Assembly: GCF_026898115.1 (NCBI RefSeq)
Contig: NZ_CP114036.1
Span: 6,752,001 to 6,816,000 of the forward strand
Length of the DNA stretch: 64,000 bases
Source of the DNA: Streptomyces sp. S465
Lineage (GTDB): Bacteria; Actinomycetota; Actinomycetes; Streptomycetales; Streptomycetaceae
Reading direction: 5' to 3'
Positions 1-8,457 of the stretch are shown in pieces. The stretch's first letter is position 1; every line of letters starts with the position of its first letter. The notes under the pieces are model-generated. The model was not told the origin of the DNA, ran no database searches, and saw only the letters and a program-made list of their open reading frames with translations. Both the position numbers and the translations under genes were made by a program.

Positions 1-1
1 G

Positions 2-511
2 GCCTGTGCCGAGCACGCCCGCGCCGTGGAGAGCCGCCGCGGTACGAAGGCCCGCCCCCGCGACCGAGGCGCCGCCGCGCCCCAGGGCGACGAACTCGTC
101 ATCGGGCTGTCCGCCCCCGCGGGCCCCATCGCCGCCGCGGCCGCCTACCGCCAGGCGGAGCAGGCGCTGTCGGTGGCGCGCCGCCGCGGCCGGATGCTGG
201 TTGAGCATGAGCAGGTCGCGGCGGGTTCCGTACTGCCCCTGCTCGCCGACGACGCCGTCCGGGCGTTCGCCGACGGCATGCTGCGTGCCCTGCACGAGCA
301 CGACGCCACCGGCCGGGGTGATCTGGTCGCCTCGCTGCGCGCCTGGCTCTCCCGGCACGGCCAGTGGGACGCGGCCGCCGCCGACCTCGGCGTCCACCGC
401 CACACCCTGCGCTACCGGATGCGCCGCGTCGAGGAGATCCTGGGCCGCTCCCTGGACGACCCGGACGTCCGCATGGAGCTGTGGCTCGCCCTCAAGGCCA
501 CCTCGGTCTGA
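2..511 (+). CDS. PucR-family transcriptional regulator, C-terminal part (5' end outside window)
   Basis: About 170 codons are open from the window edge, so the start lies upstream. The last 60 residues match the PucR C-terminal helix-turn-helix: a helical segment with LRAWLSRHGQWDAAAADLGV, then HRHTLRYRMRRVEEILGRSL, the typical VHRNTLRYRLxRIEELTG-like recognition region of the PucR/CdaR group. The preceding stretch resembles the GGDEF-like middle domain seen in these regulators. PucR proteins usually control neighbouring catabolic genes, and an aldehyde dehydrogenase follows 199 bp downstream in the same direction, so that gene may be a target; this is inference. The stop codon lies inside a tandem 23-bp duplication. 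Confidence 0.8.
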   Translation, partial: ACAEHARAVESRRGTKARPRDRGAAAPQGDELVIGLSAPAGPIAAAAAYRQAEQALSVARRRGRMLVEHEQVAAGSVLPLLADDAVRAFADGMLRALHEHDATGRGDLVASLRAWLSRHGQWDAAAADLGVHRHTLRYRMRRVEEILGRSLDDPDVRMELWLALKATSV

Positions 512-543
512 AGTGCGCCGACACCTCGGTCTGAAGTGCGCCG
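500..543. repeat. Tandem 23-bp duplication across the PucR stop codon
   Basis: The 21-base unit at 500-520 recurs exactly at 523-543 with a 2-base spacer. The first copy contains the last codons and the TGA stop of the PucR-type gene; the second is non-coding. A weaker third copy may follow at 544-558. It looks like a replication-slippage duplication. Confidence 0.7.
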
Positions 544-710
544 GCACCCCGGCCTGAACCCGCACCGAGCAGGCCATAGCGCGATAGCGCCATAGCGGAG
601 CACGTACGGCCCCGACTGCTACGTCCCGGACAAGCGCCGAGCGGGCCGGGCCCGCCTACGGTGGGAGGGGAGACACCATCGCAGAAGGTTCAGAAGGGTC
701 GGGATCCACT

Positions 711-2171
711 GTGCCGGACACAAACGAAGCTGCCACCCACGCGTTCTGGCTCGCCGGCCGCAAGGCGACGGGCGAGGACACGCTCGAGGTCACGTCGCCC
801 TGGGACGGCCGCCGCGTCGGCGTGGTGAGCGTTCCCACCGACGCGCAGATCGAGGAGGCCGTCGCCGCGGCCGACGCGGTGCGCGAGGAGTTCGCCGCGA
901 CCCCCGCGCACGTACGGGCGGCCGCGCTGGACCATGTGTCGCGCCGGATCGCCGAGCGCACCGAGGAGATCGCCCGGCTGATCGCGGACGAGAACGGCAA
1001 GCCCCTCAAGTGGGCGCGGGGCGAGGTGGGCCGTGCCGTGTCCGTGTTCCGGTTCGCGGCCGAGGAGGCCCGCCGGTTCAACAGCGGGGAGGCCCAGCGG
1101 CTGGACACCGACGCCGGTGGCACCGGGCGGCTCGCGCTGACCCGCCGCTTCCCGCGCGGCACCGTGCTCGGCATCGCGCCGTTCAACTTCCCGCTGAACC
1201 TGAGCGCCCACAAGGTCGCCCCGGCCATCGCCGTGGGCACTCCGATCATCCTCAAGCCGGCCCCGGCGACCCCGCTGTCCGCGCTGGTCCTCGGCGAGCT
1301 GCTGGCCGAGACCGAGCTCCCGGCGGGCTCCTGGAGCGTCCTGCCGGTGCCCAACGACCGGATGCCCGCGCTGGTCCAGGACGAGCGGCTGCCGGTCATC
1401 TCCTTCACCGGCTCGGAAAAGGTCGGCTACTCGATCAAGGAGTCGGTGCCGCTCAAGCACTGCACCCTGGAGCTCGGCGGCAACGGCGCCGCGGTCGTCC
1501 TGTCGGACTACTCCTCCGACGCCGACCTCGACTGGGCGGCCACCCGCATCGGCACCTTCTCCAACTACCAGGCCGGCCAGTCGTGCATCTCCGTGCAGCG
1601 GGTGATCGCGGACGCGGCCGTCTACGAGGAACTCGTGCCGAGGATCGTCGCGGCGGTCGAGGCGCAGGTCACCGGCGACCCGACCGATGACGCCACCGAC
1701 GTCGGCCCGCTGATCAGCGAGGACGCCGCCAAGCGCGTCGAGTCCTGGGTCGAGGAGGCCGTCCGGGCCGGTGCGAAGCTGCTGACCGGCGGCAGGCGCG
1801 AGGGCGCGAGCTACGCCCCGACCGTCCTCGCGGACGTCCCCGCGGACACCACGATCGCCTGCGAGGAGGTCTTCGGTCCGGTGCTCACCCTGCACAAGGT
1901 GACCGGTGAGGACGAGGCGTTCGCGGCCGTCAACGACTCCAAGTACGGCCTCCAGGCAGGGGTCTTCACCCGCGAGGTGCGGACCGCCTTCCGCGCCCAC
2001 CGCGCGCTGGAGGTCGGCGGCGTGATCATCGGCGACGTGCCCTCGTACCGCGCCGACCAGATGCCGTACGGCGGTGCCAAGAGGTCCGGTGTCGGCCGTG
2101 AGGGCGTGCGGTTCGCGATGGAGGACTACACCTACGAGCGGGTCATGGTCCTCACCGGCCTCGACCTCTGA
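711..2171 (+). CDS. Aldehyde dehydrogenase (NAD(P)+-dependent)
   Basis: This 486-residue protein has the full-length ALDH superfamily fold. The key residues are present: Asn159 in PFNFP, the general base Glu254 in LELGGN, and the nucleophile Cys292 in AGQSCIS. It would oxidise an aldehyde to the acid through a thiohemiacetal on Cys292. The aldehyde is not clear from sequence; the family includes succinate-semialdehyde and glyceraldehyde-3-phosphate enzymes. The GTG at 711 is chosen because the conserved N-terminus begins soon after it. The gene follows a PucR-type regulator, which may control it. A strong hairpin separates it from the convergent glucosidase gene. Confidence 0.9.
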   Translation: MPDTNEAATHAFWLAGRKATGEDTLEVTSPWDGRRVGVVSVPTDAQIEEAVAAADAVREEFAATPAHVRAAALDHVSRRIAERTEEIARLIADENGKPLKWARGEVGRAVSVFRFAAEEARRFNSGEAQRLDTDAGGTGRLALTRRFPRGTVLGIAPFNFPLNLSAHKVAPAIAVGTPIILKPAPATPLSALVLGELLAETELPAGSWSVLPVPNDRMPALVQDERLPVISFTGSEKVGYSIKESVPLKHCTLELGGNGAAVVLSDYSSDADLDWAATRIGTFSNYQAGQSCISVQRVIADAAVYEELVPRIVAAVEAQVTGDPTDDATDVGPLISEDAAKRVESWVEEAVRAGAKLLTGGRREGASYAPTVLADVPADTTIACEEVFGPVLTLHKVTGEDEAFAAVNDSKYGLQAGVFTREVRTAFRAHRALEVGGVIIGDVPSYRADQMPYGGAKRSGVGREGVRFAMEDYTYERVMVLTGLDL

Positions 2172-2194
2172 TCCGCCTCGCCGGATCCCGTACC

Positions 2195-2236
2195 GCCGGG
2201 CCCCGCTCCTGCTCCGCCGCGGGGGCGGGGCCCGGC
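2195..2236. terminator. Hairpin between convergent genes
   Basis: A perfect 12-bp stem pairs 2195-2206 with 2225-2236 (arm GCCGGGCCCCGC) around an 18-base loop. It sits between the stops of the aldehyde dehydrogenase and glucosidase genes, so it can terminate from both sides. There is no U-tract, as is common in Streptomyces. Confidence 0.65.
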
Positions 2237-2271
2237 GTAGGGGCACGGCCCGCCCCGGCCGCTCCGGGCCC

Positions 2272-5200
2272 TCAACCGGAGAAGCCGAGGCGGGCCAGTC
2301 TCAGGGCGCCGCGCAGCGTGACGTGCAGGTCCTGGACGCCGGTCGGCGGCGCGGCCAGGGCGGCGCGGACCGTGGTGTAGGCGTAGCGGCCTCCGGTGGG
2401 CGGGACGGCGACGGTGGCCAGGGTGGTGCCGTCGGCGAGATGGACCTCGACCGTCGCGTCGTCGCCGTCCCCGTCCCCGTCCCCGGCCGCGTCGCCGTCC
2501 TCGTCCCCGGCTGTGTTCCCCGTCGCCTCATGCGCGGCCGCCACGGTCATCGACGTCGCGCCCGCGCCGAAGTCGCAGGCGCGGAAGAGCAGCCGGCCGA
2601 CCGCGTCGGCACGGGCGGCCACCGCGTCCCCGCGCACCTTGGTGCGGTCCACCAGCACGATCCCGTCCGCCGCGTCGTAGTCCGCGGCCTCCAGACCGCA
2701 CCGCAGCACCGGGCGCGGCGCGGGCGGCGGGCCCTCGACGGTGACGGCGGCGGTGCGGCGGATGTCCGCGCTGGAGGCGCCCGCGTGGATCTCGTACGTC
2801 CCCGGGTCGACGGTCCAGCGGCCGTGCGCCACGTCCCAGAAGCCCAGCGCGTCCTCGACCGGCACGGTGAAGAACAGCCGCACCTTCTCGCCCCGGCGCA
2901 GCCACACCCTGCGGTGCGCGATGAGCCGGCGGTGCGGCAGTGGGACCCGCGCGCCCGGCGCGCTCGCGTAGATCTGCACGACCTCGTCGCCGTCGCGCGG
3001 ACCCGAGTTGGTGACCTCACACTCCACGGTCAGGCCCGCCTCCCGGGTCAGGCCCGCCTCCCGGGTCAGGCCCGCCTCCCGGGTCAGGCCGGAATCCCGG
3101 GACGGGCCCGAGTCCTGCCGCACCGACAGCTCGCCGTAGGCGAAGGCCGTGTACGACAGCCCGTGCCCGAAGGGGAAGAGGGGAGCGCCGTCGAAGTACA
3201 GATAGGTGGCGCGCGAGGCGATGATGTCGTAGTCGAGCAGATCGGGAAGATCGTGGTCGGCGAGGTACCAGGTCTGCGGCAGCCGCCCCGCCGGTGAGAC
3301 GTCCCCGAACAGCACCCGGGCCAGCGCCGTGCCCGCCGCCTGGCCGCCGTGCGCCGTCCACAGCAGCGCGGGCAGCGTATCGGCCGCGTCCCCGACCGCG
3401 TACGGATAACTGGACGTCAGCACCAGCGCGGTCCGCGGATTGGCGGCGTGGGCCGCGCGCCACAGCCGCTCCTGCTGGGCGGGCAGGGCGAGGGTGGTGC
3501 GGTCCTCGGTCTCCCGGCCGCCGATGTGCGGGTCGTTGCCCGCCACGACCACCACGGCGTCCGCCTGGGCGGCGGCGCGGGCCACCGCGTCCTCGCCGCG
3601 CTCGACGACCTCCAGCCGGAAGACGGTCCCCTCCTCGCCGCCGTCACGCTCGGCAACCTTCAGCCCGCCCGCGGCGACACAGACGTAGCCGCCCGTCCCC
3701 GCGTGCCTGAGGAGGTGTCCGTCGCGGTGCGCTTCCAGCGTGAACGTCTCCTGGACCACCCAGCCCCCGGGCTGCTCGGCCGCCGCGCGGACGAATCCGT
3801 CCCCGGCCACGGTCAGATAGCGGCCGGAGGGCGCGCGCAGGGTGAGCACACCGTCGCCCCAGTCGGCCATGGCCAGGTCGGTGGCGGTGTCGCCGATGGT
3901 CAGCGGCGGCAGAGCGGTACGGCCCTCCGTATGCGCCGGGTTGAGCGAGCCCTCGTCCGTCCGTTCCGCGTTCTCCGCCTCCCCTTCCGCCGCCGCGTCC
4001 GGCACCCGCACCCAACCGGCCGCGGTGCGCAGCCGTACCGTGTCCAGGCCGTCCGTGAACACCACCCGGTCCGCGCCGAGCCGTTCGGCCAGCGCCTCGC
4101 GCGGCGAACTGCGGCGGATCAGACTCCCGCTGTACCAGTCGAGCTTGCACTCGTCGGCGAGCGGACCGACGACGGCGAGGGTGCGGACGGCGCTGTGGGA
4201 GAGCGGCAGCAGACCGTCGTTGACGAGCAGGACGACGGCCTGTTCGGCGGCCTCCTGGGCGAGCGCGCGATGGGCGGGGGTGTCGAAGGCACCGTCGTCG
4301 GAGCCGTCCCTCGAGCCACCGGAGCCACCGGAGTCCCTCGAGCCACCGGAGCCACCGGAGTCCCTCGAGCCGTCGGAACCGTATCCGAGCGGTCCGGCAG
4401 GGCCGTCCCCCGGCGGGGCAGCCCCATTCGCCGGTCCGGCCAGGCCGCCCCCCGGTCCGGCGGGTTCGTCGAACTCGCCCAGCGCACACCGCATCGCCAG
4501 CAGCCGCCGCACCGCCGTATCCACCGTGGAGGCGTCGATCAGTCCGCGCTCCAGCGCGCCCCGCACCCGCGCGATCGTCTTCGACGCGTCCTGGTCGTGG
4601 TCGGTGAAGCTGTCCACCCCGGCCAGCAGGGCCGCGGCGATGGCCTCCTCATGGGTGTCGAAGTAGTGCTCGGAATCGACCAGATTGGACGGCGCGCCCG
4701 CGTCGGAGCAGACCACCAGATCCTGGTCGGTCCAGGTGCGCAGCTGGTCGCGCAGATACGGGGAGACGTGGTTGGGCCGCCCGTTGACCAGGTTGTACGC
4801 GGGCATCACCCCGGCCACCGCACCCGCCCGCACCGCCCCGCGGAAGGCCGCCAGATCGTATTCGTGCAGCACCCGCGGCCGTACGGAGGAAGAGGTGGTG
4901 TCCCGGTCGGTCTCGTTGTTGTGCGCCAGCCAGTGCTTGAGGACGGGCGCGGTGCGCCAGCGCTCCGGATGGCCGCCGCGCAGCCCGTGGGTGTAGGCCG
5001 TGGCCAGGGCCGAGGTGAGACATGGGTCCTCGGCGTACCCCTCCTCATTGCGGCCCCAGCGCGGATCGCGCAGCAGATTCACCGTCGGCGACCACACATT
5101 GAGTCCCACCCGCGGATCGCGTGCGCGCATCGCCCGTGCCTCGCGGCCGACCGCCTCGCCGACCCGCCGCACCAGCTCCGCGTTCCAGGTCGCGCCCAGG

Positions 5201-5508
5201 CCGACGGCCTGGGGAAAGACGGTCGCCGGGCCCATCCAGGCGACACCGTGCAGCGCCTCCTGCCCGGTACGGAACGGCGCGAGGCCGAGCCGCTCCACTC
5301 CGGGCGCGAACTGGTGCAGCATCGCGATCCGTTCATCGAGCGTGAGCCGGCCCAGCAGATCGTCCACGCGTATGCGCACCGGCAGCCGCGGATCACGGAA
5401 AGGCGGCCGGGTAACCGAATCCCCATTCGGTTCGTTTCTCCGGCCGCGCGGCGCGGATGCGGCATTCGTGTCCGTCTGCGGCCCGGTTGCCGCGCGTCCG
5501 TCACTCAT
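2272..5508 (-). CDS. GH3 beta-glucosidase with inserted beta-trefoil-like and C-terminal carbohydrate-binding domains
   Basis: A 1078-residue glycoside hydrolase family 3 enzyme that would release glucose, or a related sugar, from the non-reducing end of beta-glucosides. The N-terminal barrel carries the nucleophile Asp269 in VVCSDAGAP. The second domain has GGRETEDRTTLALP, which fits the GH3 acid/base loop. Between them lies a fascin/beta-trefoil-like insertion (SGRYLTVAG, HAGTGGYVCVA). A fibronectin-III-like domain and a CBM6-like domain (LEAADYDAADGIVL) follow. No signal peptide is visible, so the enzyme is probably cytoplasmic. The ATG at 5508 has AAGGGGA upstream; an in-frame ATG at 5553 is less likely. 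A LacI-type palindrome lies 63 bp upstream. Two in-frame minisatellites lengthen linkers (SRDSGGSGG and GLTREA repeats). Confidence 0.92.
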   Translation of the reverse strand: MSDGRAATGPQTDTNAASAPRGRRNEPNGDSVTRPPFRDPRLPVRIRVDDLLGRLTLDERIAMLHQFAPGVERLGLAPFRTGQEALHGVAWMGPATVFPQAVGLGATWNAELVRRVGEAVGREARAMRARDPRVGLNVWSPTVNLLRDPRWGRNEEGYAEDPCLTSALATAYTHGLRGGHPERWRTAPVLKHWLAHNNETDRDTTSSSVRPRVLHEYDLAAFRGAVRAGAVAGVMPAYNLVNGRPNHVSPYLRDQLRTWTDQDLVVCSDAGAPSNLVDSEHYFDTHEEAIAAALLAGVDSFTDHDQDASKTIARVRGALERGLIDASTVDTAVRRLLAMRCALGEFDEPAGPGGGLAGPANGAAPPGDGPAGPLGYGSDGSRDSGGSGGSRDSGGSGGSRDGSDDGAFDTPAHRALAQEAAEQAVVLLVNDGLLPLSHSAVRTLAVVGPLADECKLDWYSGSLIRRSSPREALAERLGADRVVFTDGLDTVRLRTAAGWVRVPDAAAEGEAENAERTDEGSLNPAHTEGRTALPPLTIGDTATDLAMADWGDGVLTLRAPSGRYLTVAGDGFVRAAAEQPGGWVVQETFTLEAHRDGHLLRHAGTGGYVCVAAGGLKVAERDGGEEGTVFRLEVVERGEDAVARAAAQADAVVVVAGNDPHIGGRETEDRTTLALPAQQERLWRAAHAANPRTALVLTSSYPYAVGDAADTLPALLWTAHGGQAAGTALARVLFGDVSPAGRLPQTWYLADHDLPDLLDYDIIASRATYLYFDGAPLFPFGHGLSYTAFAYGELSVRQDSGPSRDSGLTREAGLTREAGLTREAGLTVECEVTNSGPRDGDEVVQIYASAPGARVPLPHRRLIAHRRVWLRRGEKVRLFFTVPVEDALGFWDVAHGRWTVDPGTYEIHAGASSADIRRTAAVTVEGPPPAPRPVLRCGLEAADYDAADGIVLVDRTKVRGDAVAARADAVGRLLFRACDFGAGATSMTVAAAHEATGNTAGDEDGDAAGDGDGDGDDATVEVHLADGTTLATVAVPPTGGRYAYTTVRAALAAPPTGVQDLHVTLRGALRLARLGFSG
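3029..3100. repeat. 18-bp minisatellite inside the GH3 gene
   Basis: Three identical 18-bp units run 3029-3046, 3047-3064 and 3065-3082, with a diverged fourth at 3083-3100. They encode repeated GLTREA hexapeptides at the entry to the fibronectin-like domain. The unit is a multiple of three, so copy number can change without a frameshift. Confidence 0.85.
4310..4363. repeat. 27-bp minisatellite inside the GH3 gene
   Basis: Two identical 27-bp units at 4310-4336 and 4337-4363 encode SRDSGGSGG-type nonapeptides in a Gly/Ser-rich linker between the two GH3 catalytic domains. The start of a third unit follows. Confidence 0.85.
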
Positions 5509-5570
5509 GGGTACGCATCCCCTTACGCCGTTGGTCGGAGGTGTCACGTACAACCTGATGCGCCATCAAT

Positions 5571-5584
5571 TCGAAGCGCTTCGA
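5571..5584. promoter_or_regulatory. LacI-family operator upstream of the GH3 gene
   Basis: The perfect 14-bp palindrome TCGAAGCGCTTCGA ends 63 bp before the GH3 start. The same sequence recurs before the solute-binding protein gene, and near copies lie before the LacI-type gene of this locus. The likely ligand-responsive repressor is the product of 12333-13349. Confidence 0.8.
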
Positions 5585-5741
5585 TGCTGAGCGCACCATA
5601 CCGGCCCTGTCAAGGCTCAACGGCGCAGCGTCGCCCAACCGCCCCCACGGTCGCTCAGGCCCTCGGAGGCCAGACATCCGACGATTCTTTTCGGCATCGC
5701 TCTTGCGCGACCTCACCCCCCGACTTAACCTCAGCGCAATA

Positions 5742-5755
5742 TCGAAGCGCTTCGA
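5742..5755. promoter_or_regulatory. LacI-family operator upstream of the ABC transporter operon
   Basis: An identical TCGAAGCGCTTCGA palindrome lies 52 bp before the solute-binding protein ATG. Together with the site at 5571 it gives the divergent GH3 and transporter promoters one operator each. Confidence 0.82.
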
Positions 5756-5806
5756 CCATCAGCGACCATCAGTCGTACGGCGGGTACGCCACGAAGGGTT
5801 GACGCA

Positions 5807-7477
5807 ATGCCGAACTCCCAGGCTTCGGCCTCCACTTCCTCTCCCAGCCGGAGAACCTTCCTGGCCGCCACGGCGGTCGCCGCGGGAGGGGCTCCGCTGC
5901 TGTCGGGGTGCTCCACCGAGGAAGGCTCCGGTAAGGGCGGCACCACCTCCGGCAAGGAACTGAAGAACCTGCTGCCGGCCTATGTGCCCTCGAAGGTGGC
6001 GGACCCGGACATCCCCAGCGTCAACGGCTCCAGCCCCGGCTACACCAAGGCCCCGCCGGCCGCCCAACTGGTCGCCTCCGTGCCGGGCAAGCCCGGCCAC
6101 GGCGGCGGCTACACGATGTTCGCACCGCTGTGGGGCACCCCGCCGCCCAAGAACAACGCCTACTACAAGGCGGTCGACGACGCGCTCGGCGCGACCATCG
6201 ACCTCCAGCCTCAGGACGGCAACACCTACGGTGAGAAGCTCAGCGCCGTCCTCGCCTCCGGCGATATCGCCGATATCGTGACGATCCCGCTGTGGGAGAT
6301 GGGCGGAAGGATCCATGGCGCGGTGAGCGCCAAATTCGCCGACCTGGGGCCGTATCTCTCCGGCGACAAGGTCAAGAAGTATCCGAACCTCGCCGCCATC
6401 CCCACCGCCGCATGGCAGATGTCCGTCTTCGGCGGCAAGCTCCGCGGGCTGCCGATGCCGTCCCGCCCGCTCGGCGGCGTCGTTCCGTACTACCGCGAGG
6501 ACATCTTCACCAAGGAGGGTTACCAGGTTCCCGAGAGCCCGGATGAATTCCTCGCCCTCGCCAAGGAGATCACCCGCCCCAAGAGCAAGGTATGGGCCTG
6601 CGACGACATGTGGTGGTCGGCGCAGCGGTTCTTCGGCTGCCCGGGGGAGAAGCCGTACTACTGGGTGGAGGAGAACGGCAGGCTCGTCCACAAGGTTGAG
6701 ACCGAGAACTACCTCGAGGCCCTGGAATGGTGCCGCAAGCTCTTCGCCGAGGGCTATGTCCACCCGGACGCGGTGGCGGGCAAGGCCAATGACGCGCTGA
6801 CCCGCTTCACCTCCGGGCAGACGCTCTTCTACAACGACGGTGACGCCAAATGGTACGGCGCCACTTTCGAACAGGCCGGTTCCCACCCGGAATTCAAGAT
6901 CCAGGGAATGGACTGGTTCGGCCCCGACGGCGGTGACCCGGTCATCTATCTCGACCCGCCCGCCCAGATCTGGTCCTTCCTCAACAAGAACCTCGCCAAG
7001 GACCGGATCGAGGAAATCCTCGCGCTCGCGAACTTCATCGCCGCGCCCTTCGGCACCAAGGAACAGCGCCTCATCGACTACGGCGTCGAAGGCGTGCACC
7101 ACGACATGAGGAAGGGGGTGCCGGTCAAGAACGCCAAGGGCGTCAAGGAGGTCCAGGACACCTACCGCTTCATCGTCTCTCCGCAGGCGAGCGTGGCTTA
7201 CCCCGACTTCCCGCAGATGGTCGAGGACTACTGCGGCTGGATGCAGCGGATGGGGAAGTTCGCCAGGAAGCCGCTGTTCTACGGGATGCAGATTCAAGAG
7301 CCCAACCGCTACGCCTCGCTCTACACGCCCTTCGAGGACCTCGCCAAGGACGTCACCCGCGGCCGTAAGTCGGTCAAGGACGCCCAGCAGGCCGTCAGCG
7401 ACTGGCGCAGCGGGGGCGGCGACCGGCTCCGCGACTGGTACGCGAAGCTCCTCGACCAGAACGGCAGCGGCGCCTGA
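5807..7477 (+). CDS. Sugar ABC transporter solute-binding lipoprotein (Tat-type signal)
   Basis: A 556-residue extracellular solute-binding protein of the large LplA-like class, which delivers an oligosaccharide to the two permeases encoded downstream. The N-terminus has a twin-arginine motif SRRTFLA (Arg15-Arg16), a hydrophobic stretch and the lipobox LLSGC with Cys35. The mature protein should therefore be a lipid-anchored cell-surface receptor exported by Tat. The first permease ATG overlaps its TGA, so translation is coupled. The operator at 5742 suggests substrate induction by relief of LacI-type repression. The surrounding glycosidases suggest a beta-glucan or xyloglucan oligosaccharide as ligand (inference). 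Confidence 0.9.
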   Translation: MPNSQASASTSSPSRRTFLAATAVAAGGAPLLSGCSTEEGSGKGGTTSGKELKNLLPAYVPSKVADPDIPSVNGSSPGYTKAPPAAQLVASVPGKPGHGGGYTMFAPLWGTPPPKNNAYYKAVDDALGATIDLQPQDGNTYGEKLSAVLASGDIADIVTIPLWEMGGRIHGAVSAKFADLGPYLSGDKVKKYPNLAAIPTAAWQMSVFGGKLRGLPMPSRPLGGVVPYYREDIFTKEGYQVPESPDEFLALAKEITRPKSKVWACDDMWWSAQRFFGCPGEKPYYWVEENGRLVHKVETENYLEALEWCRKLFAEGYVHPDAVAGKANDALTRFTSGQTLFYNDGDAKWYGATFEQAGSHPEFKIQGMDWFGPDGGDPVIYLDPPAQIWSFLNKNLAKDRIEEILALANFIAAPFGTKEQRLIDYGVEGVHHDMRKGVPVKNAKGVKEVQDTYRFIVSPQASVAYPDFPQMVEDYCGWMQRMGKFARKPLFYGMQIQEPNRYASLYTPFEDLAKDVTRGRKSVKDAQQAVSDWRSGGGDRLRDWYAKLLDQNGSGA

Positions 7478-8457
7478 TGGCCCTGGACGTCCGCGGTCGG
7501 GCGAGAACCCGCGGTGGCCCGGCGGGACGCGGCACGCCGGCCGGTCGCACCGGATGGTGGCACCGGCTGCGCCGGGACCGCACCCTGCTGCTGATGGCCG
7601 CGCCCGCCGTCGGTCTGCTGCTGCTGTTCAACTACGTCCCGCTGATCTGGACCACGGTGGCTTTCAAGGATTACGACCCGTTCACCCAGGGGCTGTGGAC
7701 CAGTCCCTGGGTGGGCCTGGACAACTTCACCCTCCTGTTCGAGGACAGCCGCTTCTGGGACGCCTTCGCCAACACCCTCTCCATCACCCTCATCCAGCTG
7801 GTGCTGTTCTTCCCGGTGCCCATCGCGCTGGCGCTGCTGCTCAACAGCGTGCTCAGCGACCGGATCCGCGGTCTGGTGCAGTCGATCCTGTACCTGCCGC
7901 ACTTCTTCTCCTGGGTGCTGGTCATCACCATCTTCCAGCAGATGCTCGGCGGCGCCGGGCTGCTCGCCCAGCAGCTGCGCGCCCATGGGCACGAGGGCTT
8001 CGACCTGATGACCGACCCAGGGGTCTTCAAGCTCCTGATCACCGCCCAGCTGGTGTGGAAGGACGCGGGCTGGGGCGTGATCGTCTTCCTGGCCGCCCTC
8101 TCCGCCGTCAACCAGGACCTCTACGAGGCCGCCGCCGTGGACGGCGCGAACCGCTGGCGCCGGATGTGGCACGTCACGCTGCCCGCGCTGCGCCCCGTGG
8201 TCGCCCTGCTGCTGGTGCTGCGCGTCGGCGACTCGCTGACCGTCGGCTTCGAGCAGATCCTGCTCCAGCGCGACGCGGTGGGACCCGGCGCCTCGGAGGT
8301 CTTCGACACCTATGTGTGGTGGGTCGGCATCGCCAACACCGACTACGGGATCGCCGCCGCCGGCGGTCTGATCAAGGGCGCCTTCAGCCTGGTGCTGGTG
8401 CTGATCGCCAACAAGGTCGCCCATATGCTCGGCGAGCAGGGGGTGTACCGGAAATGA
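7477..8457 (+). CDS. Sugar ABC transporter permease 1 (LplB-type, CUT1)
   Basis: A 326-residue inner-membrane permease of the binding-protein-dependent family. An N-terminal helix (LLLMAAPAVGLLLLFNYVPL) is followed by further membrane segments and the EAA loop YEAAAVDGANRWRRMWHVTL, which contacts the transport ATPase. The start overlaps the solute-binding protein stop (TGATG), and its own stop overlaps the start of the second permease (ATGA). No ATPase gene lies in the cluster. Streptomyces sugar importers commonly share the ATPase MsiK encoded elsewhere, and that probably applies here. Confidence 0.92.
   Translation: MALDVRGRARTRGGPAGRGTPAGRTGWWHRLRRDRTLLLMAAPAVGLLLLFNYVPLIWTTVAFKDYDPFTQGLWTSPWVGLDNFTLLFEDSRFWDAFANTLSITLIQLVLFFPVPIALALLLNSVLSDRIRGLVQSILYLPHFFSWVLVITIFQQMLGGAGLLAQQLRAHGHEGFDLMTDPGVFKLLITAQLVWKDAGWGVIVFLAALSAVNQDLYEAAAVDGANRWRRMWHVTLPALRPVVALLLVLRVGDSLTVGFEQILLQRDAVGPGASEVFDTYVWWVGIANTDYGIAAAGGLIKGAFSLVLVLIANKVAHMLGEQGVYRK

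Noticed and set aside
690..2246. Long open frame on the minus strand opposite the aldehyde dehydrogenase gene
   Set aside because: It mirrors a well-supported gene; the product is low-complexity Arg/Gly/Asp-rich without any domain, as expected for antisense of GC3-rich DNA.
3349..5802. 817-codon plus-strand frame opposite the GH3 gene
   Set aside because: Arg/Gly/Pro/His-rich shadow of the GH3 coding strand; no start signal or family.
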